A DNA stretch of 64,000 bases from Sapria himalayana. Lineage: Eukaryota; Streptophyta; Magnoliopsida; Malpighiales; Rafflesiaceae. Position 1 is the first letter of the stretch, and each line of letters opens with the position of its first letter. The stretch is taken from NCBI GenBank assembly GCA_029783825.1, contig JAREIK010003372.1, positions 1 to 64,000 of the forward strand, given 5' to 3'. The translations under genes and the position numbers were made by a program. The notes under the pieces are model-generated. The model did not search any database. It was given only the letters and a program-made list of their open reading frames with translations, and was not told the origin of the DNA. This document shows, in pieces, positions 52,501 through 64,000 of the stretch.

Positions 52501-53595
52501 GTTAGGATATCTACAAAAAAGTAATAAAATAGTATTATAAGTAGTACAAACAAGTTTAAGAAATCAACAAAATAAAATTAATCATCTAGAAACATCATCA
52601 TCAATAGCAAAACTCAGTTTCAACATTAATGGCAACAACTATATAAATTTCATGAAACTCAAGTTCTTATTGTTGGGAATTTTATTGCTCATTGTGTATC
52701 TTCAACAATTTATTTTTTAGATTCTCAAATGATGACTATAAACAAGATATTGAGAAATTATCTATAATTAAAAAAAAATTCCATGATTCTCTTTTTGCAT
52801 TGTCTCCCTTGTTCTTTATCCATCTACAACCCTAATTTAGCACTATTTAATGTATACTCAAGATGAGTTGATCTTGCTCATAATCTTGAGTCTAACATTG
52901 CTATTCCTGGACTGATTCTAGAAGAAAATCTTTATTTTACTTTCAAACCAATATGCAGGATGAATACTAATTAAAAGAATTATGAAGTTTTGCAGCATAT
53001 ATATAGCATTTACCAATCATTCTGCAAAATTTCATCTATGCAACAAATATTGTATTTCCAACAGACTATTTTAGAACATGGAAGAAATAAAATAATTACC
53101 CAGTAGCTATTGGAATCATCAACCAGAAAGAATCCAATAACAGATTACTAACCACTGCCAGAGACATATGGCACATCATGAGGATGAAGCCTGTATTTTG
53201 TCTGGGCACTGGAGAGCCCACCTAGGCACTGGAGCCGTGGTACCACGAGGAGCACTTACAATGGAGCACTTACACTTACACGAGGAGCACTTACATGAGG
53301 AGCACTTCAGTGTGGGAAGTGAATGCATGTAGTGTGTTATGGTAGTGTGCAAAATAAATATAGTGCTAAAAAATTTTTAAAAAGAATAATAAATTATTTA
53401 GTGTGTGTATTATATTTTGGTTGATATATATTTTGGCTGCATTTTGTGTTGGCTCGCACTAAAAGAAGTAACCTAGCTTTCTTCTAGTCACATCTGGCTC
53501 TCCTCTTTTCGGTGCAGACTCAAACTACATCAATTTTAAGGCTTCAACAGAACAACACAAACACAAAAACTTTCATTTCGTAGTTGAAACATTTC
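52501..53595. other. Unassigned stretch with short direct repeats
   Basis: No gene recognised. At 53225-53310 the word GAGGAGCACTTACA or close variants occurs three to four times within a GC-richer patch (GGGCACTGGAG also occurs twice). This could be a captured genomic scrap. Confidence 0.45.
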
Positions 53596-53597
53596 AA

Positions 53598-53664
53598 AAA
53601 AAAAATCAAAATCAAAATCAAAATCAAAATCAAAATCAAAATCAAAATCAAAATCAAAATCAAA
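53598..53664. repeat. (AAAATC)n hexanucleotide microsatellite
   Basis: About eleven near-perfect AAAATC units. The minus-strand ORF reading Ile-Leu repeats is produced by this run. Confidence 0.95.
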
Positions 53665-54182
53665 AACCAAAACCTGCATGAACATTTTACACTCAAGTTG
53701 TCAACTTCCAAAAAAATCTCTTGCAAAGAACAAAACTAGAATCAAGAAAAATGATGCCACCAAAAAAATCTTTTCTTGTTTAGCTACACATAGGAAAAAA
53801 TAATGTTCCCGCAAGTTCCTCATTATTCCTTCTTCAAGAAGTGAGGAGATAAGAGCTTTGAGACAGAAAATCCAAAGAAAGACTTGCATTGGAGTAGCTC
53901 TTTCAACTTATCATCGTATATTATTTTTTACCTATCTGATAGATCCATTTAAAAAACAAGAACATTTAATGATTAATTGAAATTGAAGAATAACACCACG
54001 GATTCTCATCGGGGGAGGGTGAAGATGATGGAAGTTTGCATACCTATAGATTATTTCTTGTTATATAGTCCCTCATCTTCTTTACAACATAAGAATGAGA
54101 TTATGCATCTTCACCTATACTAATAAAATTTATGAGAGCGTCTAAAAGATAAACAGGAAGCCAGAAACCCAAAAGTTCTGAA
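53665..54182. other. Unassigned stretch
   Basis: No supported gene. Minus-strand ORFs at 53701-53889 and 54101-54334 have no family motifs and the latter overlaps the duplicated CACTA tail. Confidence 0.4.
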
Positions 54183-54375
54183 ATAAATAACAAAAACCAA
54201 AAACAATTCAGAAATAATTCTGATACAAAAGTTACATGGTTAAACCAAAAACATAACATAGTTTCAACAATATTTAAAACAAAATCATTTTCATAATTAG
54301 CTGGTGCATTTGCTACATTACAGATTCCTAGCATTTCAAATATAGACTAATTAGAGATACAATGAATTACAGACA
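54183..54375 (-). repeat. Second copy of the CACTA 3' internal segment
   Basis: Matches 50962-51092 (ACCAAAAACAATTCAGAAAT, GATACAAAAGTT, GGTTAAACCAAAAACATAAC, TTTCATAATTAGCTGGT). The ORF2 scrap found after the first copy is absent here and replaced by about 60 unrelated bases. Confidence 0.7.
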
Positions 54376-55510
54376 TCAATTAATACCTAATCAATACAAA
54401 GGATGTAAACTAATTAATTTAGCAAAAATTATAGATATGACCACCACTTGTATAATATTTTCTGATTAAATATTTAATATAAAGCTACATTATGGCAAGA
54501 GTAGCTAGAGAGGTCTTTTTTTCACAATGCCCAAATAGTCTGTGTGACAAAAAAATGGCATTAAATCAAAGTCAAAATTTTGAAAGTCATTATTAAATGA
54601 CGTGTTTCATCTTGTTTTATTTTTTGTTTTGATTTAGTTGTACAATATTATTTTTGATAATTTCTAATTTTTAGTATATGTAACAAAAAAATGGCATGTT
54701 TTTTGTGTACAGAAGAAATTAATCCTAACAATTTAGTAATTTACATAAAGATTATTTACATATAAATCAATTCATACCTAAATAATACGAAGGAAGGGAG
54801 CCTATTAATTTAGGAAAAATTATAGATATGACCATCACTTATATATTTTTTCCAATTACATATTTTAAAATAAAGCTACATTATGACAAGAGCAGCCCGA
54901 GAGGTCATTTTTTTCACAATGCCTAAATAGTCTGTGTGACAAACAAATGGCATTAGATCATAGTCAAAATTTTGAAAGTCATTATTAAATGATGTGTTTC
55001 ATCTTGTTTTATTTTTATGTTTTCATTTAGTTGTACAATATTATTTTTGATAATTTTTAATTTTTAGTATATGTGAGAAACAAAATGGCAAGTTTTTTGT
55101 GTACAATGGAAATTTATCCAAATAATTTAATAATTTACATAAAGATTATTTACATACACATCAATTCATACCTAAACAATACGAAGGAAGGGAACTTATT
55201 AATTTAGTAAAAATTATAGATATGACTATCACTTATATACTTTTTCCAATTAGATATTAAACTGATAAATTAATTTTTTGTATTGAAAAGCCTATATTCA
55301 TTTTCTATGATGGTTTAGATTACATTATATGTTATATTTAATTTAATATTTTATGAGCAGACATAACGTATTAAAACATCATTTAATACATTAAAAAATA
55401 AAAAATAGCTTCATTTTGATAAGAGTAGCCCAAGAGGGGTGCTCTTGCCAATTTCTAATTTTTTGTATATGTGACAAATAAATTGGCAAGTTTTTTGTGT
55501 ATAGAAGTAT
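54376..55510. repeat. Tandem repeat, about 391 bp period, nearly three units
   Basis: The word TATAGATATGAC occurs at 54430, 54821 and 55215, so spacing is 391 then 394. The first two units are near-complete and share GCTACATTATG, AATAGTCTGTGTGAC, TTTTGAAAGTCATTATTAAATG, TTAGTTGTACAATATT and GTTTTTTGTGTACA. The third unit is interrupted after 55258 by about 145 unrelated bases and resumes at about 55405. A single diverged unit start lies at 51262. Confidence 0.85.
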
Positions 55511-58500
55511 ATTAGTACGCATGTTTCATTGTAAAAAATTAAAAATATACATGTAAATCAAACATTGACTGCACTAAATAAGCAACTTCACATGCACCAC
55601 ACATCTACTACATAGGATATATATACTGTATGCATATTTTTTAAAAAAAAACAGAATGGTTTACTCTATTACTAATCAAATTATCTTTCATATTACTTAT
55701 GCGAACATTATATAATGATGGAATAATTACTTATTATAAATGTATACACGAAATAAGTCACCATGCATGTGCAGTGTGCTTTGAGAATGCATGGTATCTT
55801 GTTCTTCTTTGAAATTCAAATATTAAATAACACATCAAACTAACAATTCACAATCAATTAATTCAAATATTATTTCCAGTTGGTACCCACCTTTTTGCCA
55901 AAAATAATAATCTACATGATATTTTCCAAAAATAAATACAATTATTATTAAAGATAATAAAGTATCTCAACTTATCTAAATTCTCAACTCAACTATATTC
56001 CAAAAAGTCATTGTGAAAATAAATAAATTTTTACTCATACAAATTTGACATTGAGAATATATAATTCTAAAATATATTTTTTTGTGATAGGTCTCACAAT
56101 ATATCATACAAACATCTCTAATACTAGGATTCAATATTCTCGATTTGAATAGAAATGAATGACTAATAAAAAATAATCTCTGATACCACTATCACATACT
56201 CACACACACTTCATTGAGGCCATCTTTGGATGATGTTTTTTCAAACACAATCTCTGATACCATATAAAAATCTACTAAAAAATTAATTCAAACAAAATGT
56301 TAGAAAGAAAAAAAAATACAAATATACTCAATCAACAAACTAAAAAAACCTAATGTATATATAAATCAAAAAATTTACATGGATAACTCATATGTTGGTT
56401 ACTTTAACTACTAAGTAAAAATAATTTTAACAAAATAAAATTGTTATAATAATTATTTTTATATTTACATGAATATATTTAACCTCAAAATATTACTTTT
56501 TTGATACATAATATTTTAAAATACAATTCTACAAAATTTAGACCTTACTTCCTTGAGCATGTACCGAACCACAAAATTTGTTATACTAGGATATACTTAA
56601 TCTCTAAATAATATAATTAAAAAGAATAAAAATTTGATTGAACTATTAAAAAACTTTTTATAGGAACCAAGTGTTTCATGATAATTTTGAAAAATATAAT
56701 TCTAATTATAAATTATTAGATAAATCATATCTCTGACCATTTTAGATTATTTCTGAATATTTGAAAGTACCTATTTTGCAAAATAACTTTTGTAGACATG
56801 AGAAAATAATATTTAATATCATTTAGTATGCATTCAATAAATATTTGAGTACTAAAAAAAATATTTGTTACTCTCCAATTACAAATATAGACAATATTAG
56901 TGTTAAAGTTATATTCTTTAAGATGATGGGTTTTTAAGATTATATTTTAATTGTTAATGTTGATGAACAATTGGAGACTTATCCATTGAAAATTAGATAT
57001 AAAGGCTTCTACAAGTTATCTAAAGAATTGTGTATTTCCATTCTTAGCATCTTTCAAAGTTATTACATCGCATTATCAAAAATTTTAAATCTCTATAAAT
57101 CTTTATTTTTTTCCAATAATATTGTAAGATGTTAAGATTTGTACTAATTAAAATGAAGAAATTTCTAATAAAAAGTTTTTTACCCATCAATTTTTCTCTA
57201 GGTATTATTCCTATTCAATCAAATTTATGAATTTCAAATAGTCATGAAATTTAAGAGCAAGATATCTTTCATATTAGAAAAAATATGATGCGAAAACATC
57301 TTATTCAAACCATTTATAAGTCTCTTGTAGAGACTAAATGATCATGAAGATGGCTTTGTTAAATTTAATTTTTCAATTATTCTCTGAATGATATAACAAA
57401 GGTATACTAGATATCCTATCAAAGAGATTTTATCTTACTCTAAATTTCCTATTCAATCAAATTCGGGATACCACAAATTTTTTTCAACATACCCTTGCAT
57501 AATGACTTACAACATATCATGTGAGAAGAAATGCATGACCTTCACTCTATCTATATACTATTCTTAAGAAGTTATCACAAGTGATTTATTTGTTAATTTT
57601 AAATAAAAATAATAATATTTCTAAAAAAAACTTGAGAATAAAAAACTCATAAAACAACCACCCAATTTTCATGAAAGTGCCAAAATGGATTTTATTAAGC
57701 TAAAGTAGTCTTTGAGAACTTAGTTTTATAATTTTTTTTCAATTATAGCTTATTTTTTGTTACACAAATATATTTCAAACATCTCTATTATATTGGAGTT
57801 CTCATGTTAGAATTATTTATTTATTTATTCATATTGATTATTATTATAAATAAATGATCATGTGGTAAATAATCACATTAAAAATGTGATGAATGATAAA
57901 AATCATATCACTCAATGTCCCTTATAAATTTAATTTGTAAGTATATAAACAAACTTTATAAAGATCATTATTACCATCATTATAAAATTATTTTAAATTA
58001 AAATTAAAATTATTATACATGAAATCTATAAAAGATATCTCTCACTTCTCTATAAGATCATTCCAATAAGAAGACTTCTCACTCTTGTTATTTCATGCTT
58101 TATTCTTTAGCATATGTTTTATTCTTCTTTTTACTTTAGATATATATATATATATAAAATAATATAATTTTGCTTTGCTTTATATTTTATCATGTTATTT
58201 CATAAATATTATATTAGTATTACTATATATGAAATAATTTTGTTCTGATATAATTTCAAATAAAATACCTTGTAAGTCATAGGTACTTTCTTGAAATTAT
58301 AATTATAGGTCATCAAAATATAATTTTATTTTGACAATAAAATGTTATAAAAATTTATGCAAAATTAAACTCTTAGATAGTACATTAAATTCACTATCAA
58401 ACAATAATTATCAAATATATTATATTATCAAAATAATAAGTTATTTTTGAGAGTATAATCGATAGTTACATATGAACATTATTCTTTAAAAAATTTAATA

Positions 58501-59274
58501 TTTAATGAAATCTCTAATACTCCATATTTCTTTTAGAGATTATACTGATACTCATGAGATTGATTATTCAAATTATAGTTTGATATCAACCGCCAAAGAA
58601 AAAAAAATTATTATAAATTATTATATTTGTTTTATAAATAATTGTATCTCTTAAAAAAATGAAAGATAAAAAATAATTCCATGATTTTGTGCAAAGATAA
58701 ATTGTCAGGTCATAAATTCAATACTCTAACATATAAGCTTTTTTGAATAATATATTTGATTAGAGAGAGTGAATTTTCAATTTCTTTAAAAAAATTATTC
58801 TTTATTATGACAATGATGGAATCATACACAGTTTCCAATGGAATTTTCTATGAAAAAATAAACCATATAGATATTAATTTTCAATTCATCAAAAAATACA
58901 AATAAATAGGTTGAGTATTATTGTTCATACTTGTATTCAAGATCAGGCTCAAACATTTTTACTAAGCACTATAATGATCACCATTTTTTTTGAGTTGAGT
59001 ATATATAATATATTATATACATATACCAGCTTGATAAGATTCGATGAGATCATGACATGATATTTCAATCATATTGTGTCAATTATTAAAAAGAGTATTT
59101 TTATCAATCACATATATTTTTTTAATGAACACATGTCACCCCAAGTTGGTAATTTATTAATGCTTGTCTTTTACCATAGAAAAATGGCAAAACTAATTGG
59201 CATTTTTAAATGATCAAGACAGATAATTAGAAAAATTGAGTTCATGTTTTTGGGCAGAACTTACATATCAAAGA
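55511..59274. other. Long AT-rich stretch without recognised genes
   Basis: No ORF of 60 codons or more was found over 3.7 kb and I see no RNA gene. CTCTGATACCA, which resembles the complement of a tRNA-Met primer-binding site of LTR retrotransposons, occurs at about 56179 and 56250, so a decayed retroelement may be present. From 58800 toward 59274 the sequence would be the first intron of the TBL gene read on the minus strand. Confidence 0.4.
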
Positions 59275-60071
59275 GCTTTCCACCAATGCCTGTGTTGAAA
59301 ATTACAACATAGAAATCGATCCTCTGTTCATTAATGTCATCCAACATATCCAATCGGAGTATTAACTTGACCTGCTTAGGTGAATGTTTGGGAACTAGGC
59401 CATGTTTTACCAAAAAAATGGAAAAAAAAAATCTACAGTGAAATTGAAGGCGATGAAACCTGACACCCAGAAATATGACCTATTTAGTTATGTTATTTTT
59501 GTTAATTTTATAAACACTCTTTTTATATTCCACCTCCGACAAGAGCAAACAAATCAAAGATTCACATTGTTTTCTACTCATTGAATTACCAACAAACAAA
59601 ATCCTCTTATTCCTCAAACTTTATAAAATATCTTGCACATCTAACCTTGGAATATGACAGTCCACAGGTTTCCATCTCCACCTCAGATACTCCTTATCCT
59701 TCCTTCCATTTCCCAGACAATTAAATCCCTACATTACAAAAGGGCATTCTAAAGCATTGTGAAGAGGATAGCTATTATCTACGATCCAATTTTTATTAAA
59801 GAAGTGACAATTCCTCAAAAGCATCATTATATTTTGAAACCGAAAGCTCACATTGTCCAAGTGTCATGCTCGTTAGGACATAAATATAGCTCCCACAAAT
59901 TGCAAGTGAAAACGAGACACATAGTCCTATCACAACAAGTACACAAAACCCCTAAAAGACCGAACTTGATTGATATTGCACTTTCGGAGGTGCAATGGTC
60001 AAAGATTTAAGGCTAAGAATCACTATTCCACTTTGATTGAACGATTTGCTCTTGCCAAAGGTATTCACCAT
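59275..60071 (-). pseudogene. Trichome-birefringence-like (TBL) protein, first exon, decayed
   Basis: TBL proteins are Golgi type II membrane enzymes that O-acetylate cell-wall polysaccharides. Read on the minus strand from ATG (60071), a cytoplasmic start (MVNTFGKSKSFNQS) precedes one membrane segment (FCVLVVIGLCVSFSLAICGS). The cysteine-rich PMR5N domain follows (CHFFNKNWIVDNSYPLH, FNCLGNGRKDKEYLRWRWKP, CHIPRLDVQDIL), then the PC-esterase start with FVGNSMSR in place of FVGDSMSR; the catalytic Ser codon is at 59582-59584. The copy ends at GKLFD with an intact GTAAGT splice donor (59269-59274). At least four in-frame stops and a frameshift between the membrane segment and PMR5N show it is dead. 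The retained donor means it came from genomic DNA, not from mRNA. Later exons, including the DxxH motif, are not seen. Confidence 0.82.
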
Positions 60072-60841
60072 CTCATCACATGATATTGCTATTATTCTTC
60101 ACGATACACTTACACGGAGAGGAAAATAATCGAAGATTACTATCAGTAAAGATATCTCAAGTATAGACTTGGTTCGATTCAAAAAATGTTTATCTAACTG
60201 CGAATAAATGACATACCAACTTGACGAGACAGATCCAAACGGATTGATCCATTCTAAGACAAAAATCAAAGAAAGAATTGATCGCATTTAACACTTGGAC
60301 AAATATTTGATGATTATCATTTAGGGCACCTTGATAATGGGAAAAACTGGAAAAAACAAGGCACAATCATTGATTGAGAATGAATTTTTAAGAAGTCACA
60401 TGTACTAATGCATATCTATACATGAAGCACAACGAGACGATATCGAAATGAGTTGTGATAGAGGTGACGGGGAACGTAGAGCCGGGAGAATGGAGACCAT
60501 GATCGGCCCTACGAAACTATGGGATTCATGATTCACAATTAAGAAAACTAGCTTCCAGGCACTAGAATCCAGCACCACAATTCAACAAAATTTACTTTTT
60601 TTTTCTGAATGAATAAGTAAAATAGCATCAAATTTAAAATATTTAATAAAAAAACTATAATACTATTTAAGTTTTAATAAAATAACATCAAAACTAAAAA
60701 TATATTGATACTCTTAAATGAAATTACCCTTTTAAAAATGTAATGTCAACATTAAAAAAAATGAAGAGTGTATTGATTATACCACATATCATATGCTATA
60801 TTCATCATGTTTTGTTATATAAACATTATAAATATGTTTAC
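60072..60841. other. Former upstream region of the TBL copy, then AT-rich sequence
   Basis: The stretch to about 60570 is of normal complexity and may be the old TBL leader and promoter. A 62-codon minus ORF (60099-60287) has no recognised family. From 60590 it is AT-rich. No CACTA terminus or LTR end is visible where the insertion block stops. Confidence 0.4.
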
Positions 60842-60984
60842 AAAAATAAAAAAAAAATAAAAAGAATAAAAATAATAAAAAAATAAAAAAAATAAAAAAA
60901 AATAAAAAAAAATAAAAAAAATAAAAAAAATAAAAAAAATAAAAAAAATAAAAAAAATAAAAAAAATAAAAAAAATAAAAAAAA

Positions 60985-61016
<32 letters not shown>

Positions 61017-61072
61017 AATAAAAAAATAAAAAAAATAAAAAAAATAAAAAAAATAAAAATCATAAAATAATA

Positions 61073-61106
<34 letters not shown>

Positions 61107-61112
61107 ATAAAA
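60842..61112. repeat. (A6-8 T)n microsatellite at the array border
   Basis: About 270 bases of A runs of six to eight separated by single T, with minor variants at 61055-61080. It grades into GATA units through mixed words such as AAATAAAAAGACAAATAAAA at 61110-61180. The minus ORF (Phe-Phe-Ile repeats) is an artefact. Confidence 0.92.
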
Positions 61113-62902
61113 AAGATAGATAAATAAAAAGACAAATAAAAAGGAAAATAAAAAGAGAAATAAATAGACAAATAAATAGATAGATTGATTGATTGATAGT
61201 CAAATAGATAGATAAATAGATTGATAGATTGATAAATAGATAGAGAATAAATCGATAGATATAGAGACAAATAGATAGACAAATATATAGAGAGTAGAGA
61301 GACAGACAGATATATAGATAGATATATATACAAATAGATAGAATGATAGATAGAGAGAAAGATAGACACATAGATAGATAAATAGATAGATATATAAATT
61401 GATAAATAGATAGATAGAGAGTTATAATAATATATAGATAAACAGATAGATAGATAAATGGAATGATAGAGAGAGAGACAAATAGATATACAAATATATA
61501 GACAAATAGATAGATAGATAGATAGATGGATAGACACAGATAGATTATAGTCAAATAGATATACATAAAGATAGAAACATAGAAAGACATATAGATAGAC
61601 AAATATAAAGACAAATATATAGATAGATATATATACAGATAAATAGATAGATAGATAAAGAGATAGATAGACAATTAGATAGATAAATATATAGATAGAT
61701 AGATAGATAGACAAATAAATAAATAGATACATGAATAAATATATAGGTAAATAGATAGACAAATAGATAAATAGATAGAAATAGAATAGATAGATTGATT
61801 GATAGACAAATAGATATATAGATATATAGACACAAATAGATAGATAGATAGACAAATAGATAAACAAATAAATAAATAGATATATAGATAGATAGGTAGA
61901 TATTAGACAGATAGATAGATAAAAAGACGAATAGATAGATCGATAGATAAATAGATAGGTAGATAGATACATTGATTGACATATAGATTAAAAGATAGAT
62001 AGAGATATAGATAGACATATAGATAAATAGATAGATAGATTGACAGATAAATAGGTAGACAGATAGATAGTTAGAAAAACAAACAGATAGATAGATAGAT
62101 ACACATATAAATATAAAGATAAATTATTAGTTATAAAGATATATAGACATATAGATAAGATTGATTGATAGAAAGATCAATGGATAGATAGTTAGATAGA
62201 TATATAAAAAAATAAATAGATAGAAAATAGATAGATAGACAAATAGTTTAATTGATAGATAGACAGATAGATTGACAGATAGATTGACATATATATAGAT
62301 AGGTAGACACATATATAGATAGATCGATAGATAGATAGACTAATAGAGAGATAGATAAATAGATAAATAGATAAATAGATAAATAGATAAATAGATTATT
62401 TGATAGAAATATAGATAGATAGATAGATAGAAAAACAAATAGATAGATAGATAGACAAACAAGTAGATAGATAGAAAGATAGATAGACAAATAGATAGAA
62501 AGATAATAGTTAGTTAGATTAATAGCAACATAGATAGATAGATTAATAGATAGATTGATAGATAAATTGAAATATAGATAGATATATAGATTAATAGATA
62601 GATAGATAATATATATATAGATAAACAAATATATAGGCAAATAGCTAAACAAATAGATATATATATATATAGAAATATAGATAGATAGATAGATAGACAG
62701 ATAGATAGATAGATAGTCAAATAGATAGACAAATATATAAATAGATAGATAGTAAGATAGACAGATAGATAGACAAATAAAATAGAGTAACAAAGAGAGA
62801 TAGATAGACTGAAATATAGATAGACACATAGATAGAAATATAGATAATAGATAGATTGAAAGATCTTTAGATAGAAATAATGATAGATAGATAAATAAAT
62901 AG

Positions 62903-62937
<35 letters not shown>

Positions 62938-63273
62938 GAAAGATATATTGATAGATAGCTAGACAGACAAACAAATTGATAGATAGATAGATAGACAGAT
63001 AGAATTATAAATAGATATACATATAGACAGAGACATAGATAGATAGATAGATATATAGACAAATATATAGTAAGATATATAGATAGATAGATAATTAAAT
63101 AGATTGATAGATAGATAGATGATAAACAGACCGATAGATCGATAGATAGATAGACTAATAGATATATAGACCTAATGATAGAAATATAGATAGATAGACA
63201 TATAGATAGAATGATATATAGACATATATATAGATAGATATATTGACAAATAAATAGACAGATAGATGGATAG
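61113..63273 (+). repeat. Degenerate GATA array, block 4
   Basis: Same repeat and strand polarity as blocks 1-3. A run of AAATAGAT units lies at 62350-62395. It ends at the solo LTR, whose 5-bp duplication GATAG (63269-63273) is its last sequence. Confidence 0.94.
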
Positions 63274-63830
63274 TGTTGTATATATATTTTGGTTTGATAA
63301 ACAACTTTGTATAACTAAAATATTTTCTCTTTCACTATTTTTTTAAGGGTAGAAAAAAAAATATTCAATGGTTGTGAATGCAACAATAGCACAATAATGG
63401 GGGTACCACTACAAGTTTAGTAGGCCAAAGAAATTTTAGGAGCATAAACTTTTCCATCCAAGTGATCCAACCCGCTCTGTTATTGATATAAATTGTTTTT
63501 ATTACTATATTTGTGCGGTTGTAATTTTTGCTTGCATAACTGCTCATCTCTATTTTCTCCTTTCTGCATGATTTTCATCGTGAGTACTGCTCACAAATCT
63601 ATAAGACTTGTTTTTGTTATAATCTGTAAACGCATAATTATTTTCTGGTGGATGTAGCTAGTCGTTCTGAATGACTAGTGAACCACATTAATTTTCATGT
63701 TTCTATTAGTTGTTTGATTTTGTTTCTCATGGGTTGTTGGATTGTTGTTGTGGATATATATTTTGATCTTCTTTTCTTCTTCTTCTTCTAATCTATGAAT
63801 TACAAATGTTGGAAGCAGAATTACCCAACA
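63274..63830. mobile_element. Solo LTR of a retrotransposon
   Basis: The 557-bp insertion starts TGTTGTATATATATTTTGG and ends GCAGAATTACCCAACA, so it has the inverted TGTTG...CAACA ends usual for Ty1/copia LTRs. GATAG stands on both sides (63269-63273 and 63831-63835), the expected 5-bp target duplication, though GATAG is common in this array. No coding, primer-binding or polypurine sequence is attached, so it is a solo LTR left by recombination between two LTRs. A TCTATAAGAC word near 63598 could be its TATA box, and a CTTCTT pyrimidine run lies at 63768-63789. Strand cannot be fixed. Confidence 0.8.
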
Positions 63831-63835
63831 GATAG

Positions 63836-64000
63836 TTAAATAGATTGATAGACAAATATATATAGACTATTGGATAGATAGTTAGATAGATAGATAAATA
63901 GACAAAAAGATAGATAGATAGTCAGATAAATATGTGGTTAGATAAAAAGATAGATAGACAGGTCGATAGACAATTAATTCGATAATTAAATAGACACACA
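63836..64000 (+). repeat. Degenerate GATA array, block 5 (continues beyond the window)
   Basis: The array resumes directly after the solo LTR duplication and runs to the window end with GACA and AAGA variants. Confidence 0.93.

Noticed and set aside
53544..53726. Minus ORF with an Ile-Leu repeat, seemingly a membrane segment
   Set aside because: It is the (AAAATC)n microsatellite read backward.
56170..56260. LTR retrotransposon primer-binding sites (CTCTGATACCA twice)
   Set aside because: The word is suggestive, but no LTR ends, target duplication or coding sequence could be found around it.
59759..60010. 83-codon plus-strand ORF
   Set aside because: It is the antisense of the TBL pseudogene exon, which explains the region much better.
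60815..63062. Long minus-strand ORFs (up to 385 codons) reading Ser-Ile-Tyr-Leu, and the same in all other GATA blocks
   Set aside because: TATC repeats have no stop in any frame and cycle through TCT ATC TAT CTA every 12 bases, so long ORFs arise automatically. There is no domain, no start context and no non-repeat content.

Overview
The window looks like gene-poor, strongly AT-rich nuclear DNA of a flowering plant. The evidence is two CACTA (En/Spm) genes with plant-type TNP2 and Transposase_24 proteins, a plant-type LINE RNase H fragment, a plant-like ARF GTPase copy, and a broken trichome-birefringence-like (TBL) gene, a family confined to plants. The species cannot be told from the sequence. 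I see no ordinary intact host gene; the only intact recognisable ORF is a divergent, intronless ARF copy.

The matrix is a degenerate GATA tetranucleotide array of about 23 kb in total, at 1-2462, 3880-3911, 16785-21560, 37302-50545, 61113-63273 and 63836-64000. In every block GATA reads on the + strand, so the blocks look like one or a few old arrays split by insertions. The many long minus-strand ORFs (Ser-Ile-Tyr-Leu repeats) come from this repeat and are not genes.

Insertions from left to right: (1) a 5'-truncated LINE (2463-3866) with poly(A) and a 13-bp candidate target duplication; (2) a 13-kb mosaic (3912-16784) that opens with a CACTA terminus and holds the ARF copy (7577-8140), AT-rich ATAACTATAT-type repeats, a GC-rich triplet/hairpin module, and a displaced copy of a CACTA 5' internal region; (3) a complete 15.7-kb CACTA element (21561-37298) with matching termini, a 3-bp AAT target duplication, 50-bp subterminal repeats, a long (CT)n tract, decayed TNP2 and Transposase_24 genes, and two tandem triplet/hairpin/terminal-exon modules; (4) a 10-kb block (50546-60841) that begins with a reversed, decayed CACTA 3' end and contains roughly 391-bp tandem repeats and, on the minus strand, a TBL first-exon pseudogene; (5) a solo LTR (63274-63830) with TGTTG/CAACA ends and GATAG duplications.

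The blocks are related. The ATAACTATAT region, the CACTA 5' region and the triplet module are each found in both mosaic 2 and element 3. The CACTA 3' end of block 4 matches that of block 2, and a small ORF2 piece in block 4 carries the same two adjacent stop codons as ORF2 in element 3. The likeliest story is one CACTA family that kept spreading after its genes decayed and gained extra internal modules. The most unusual item is the recurring GC-triplet island, hairpin and spliced-terminal-exon module, present three times.
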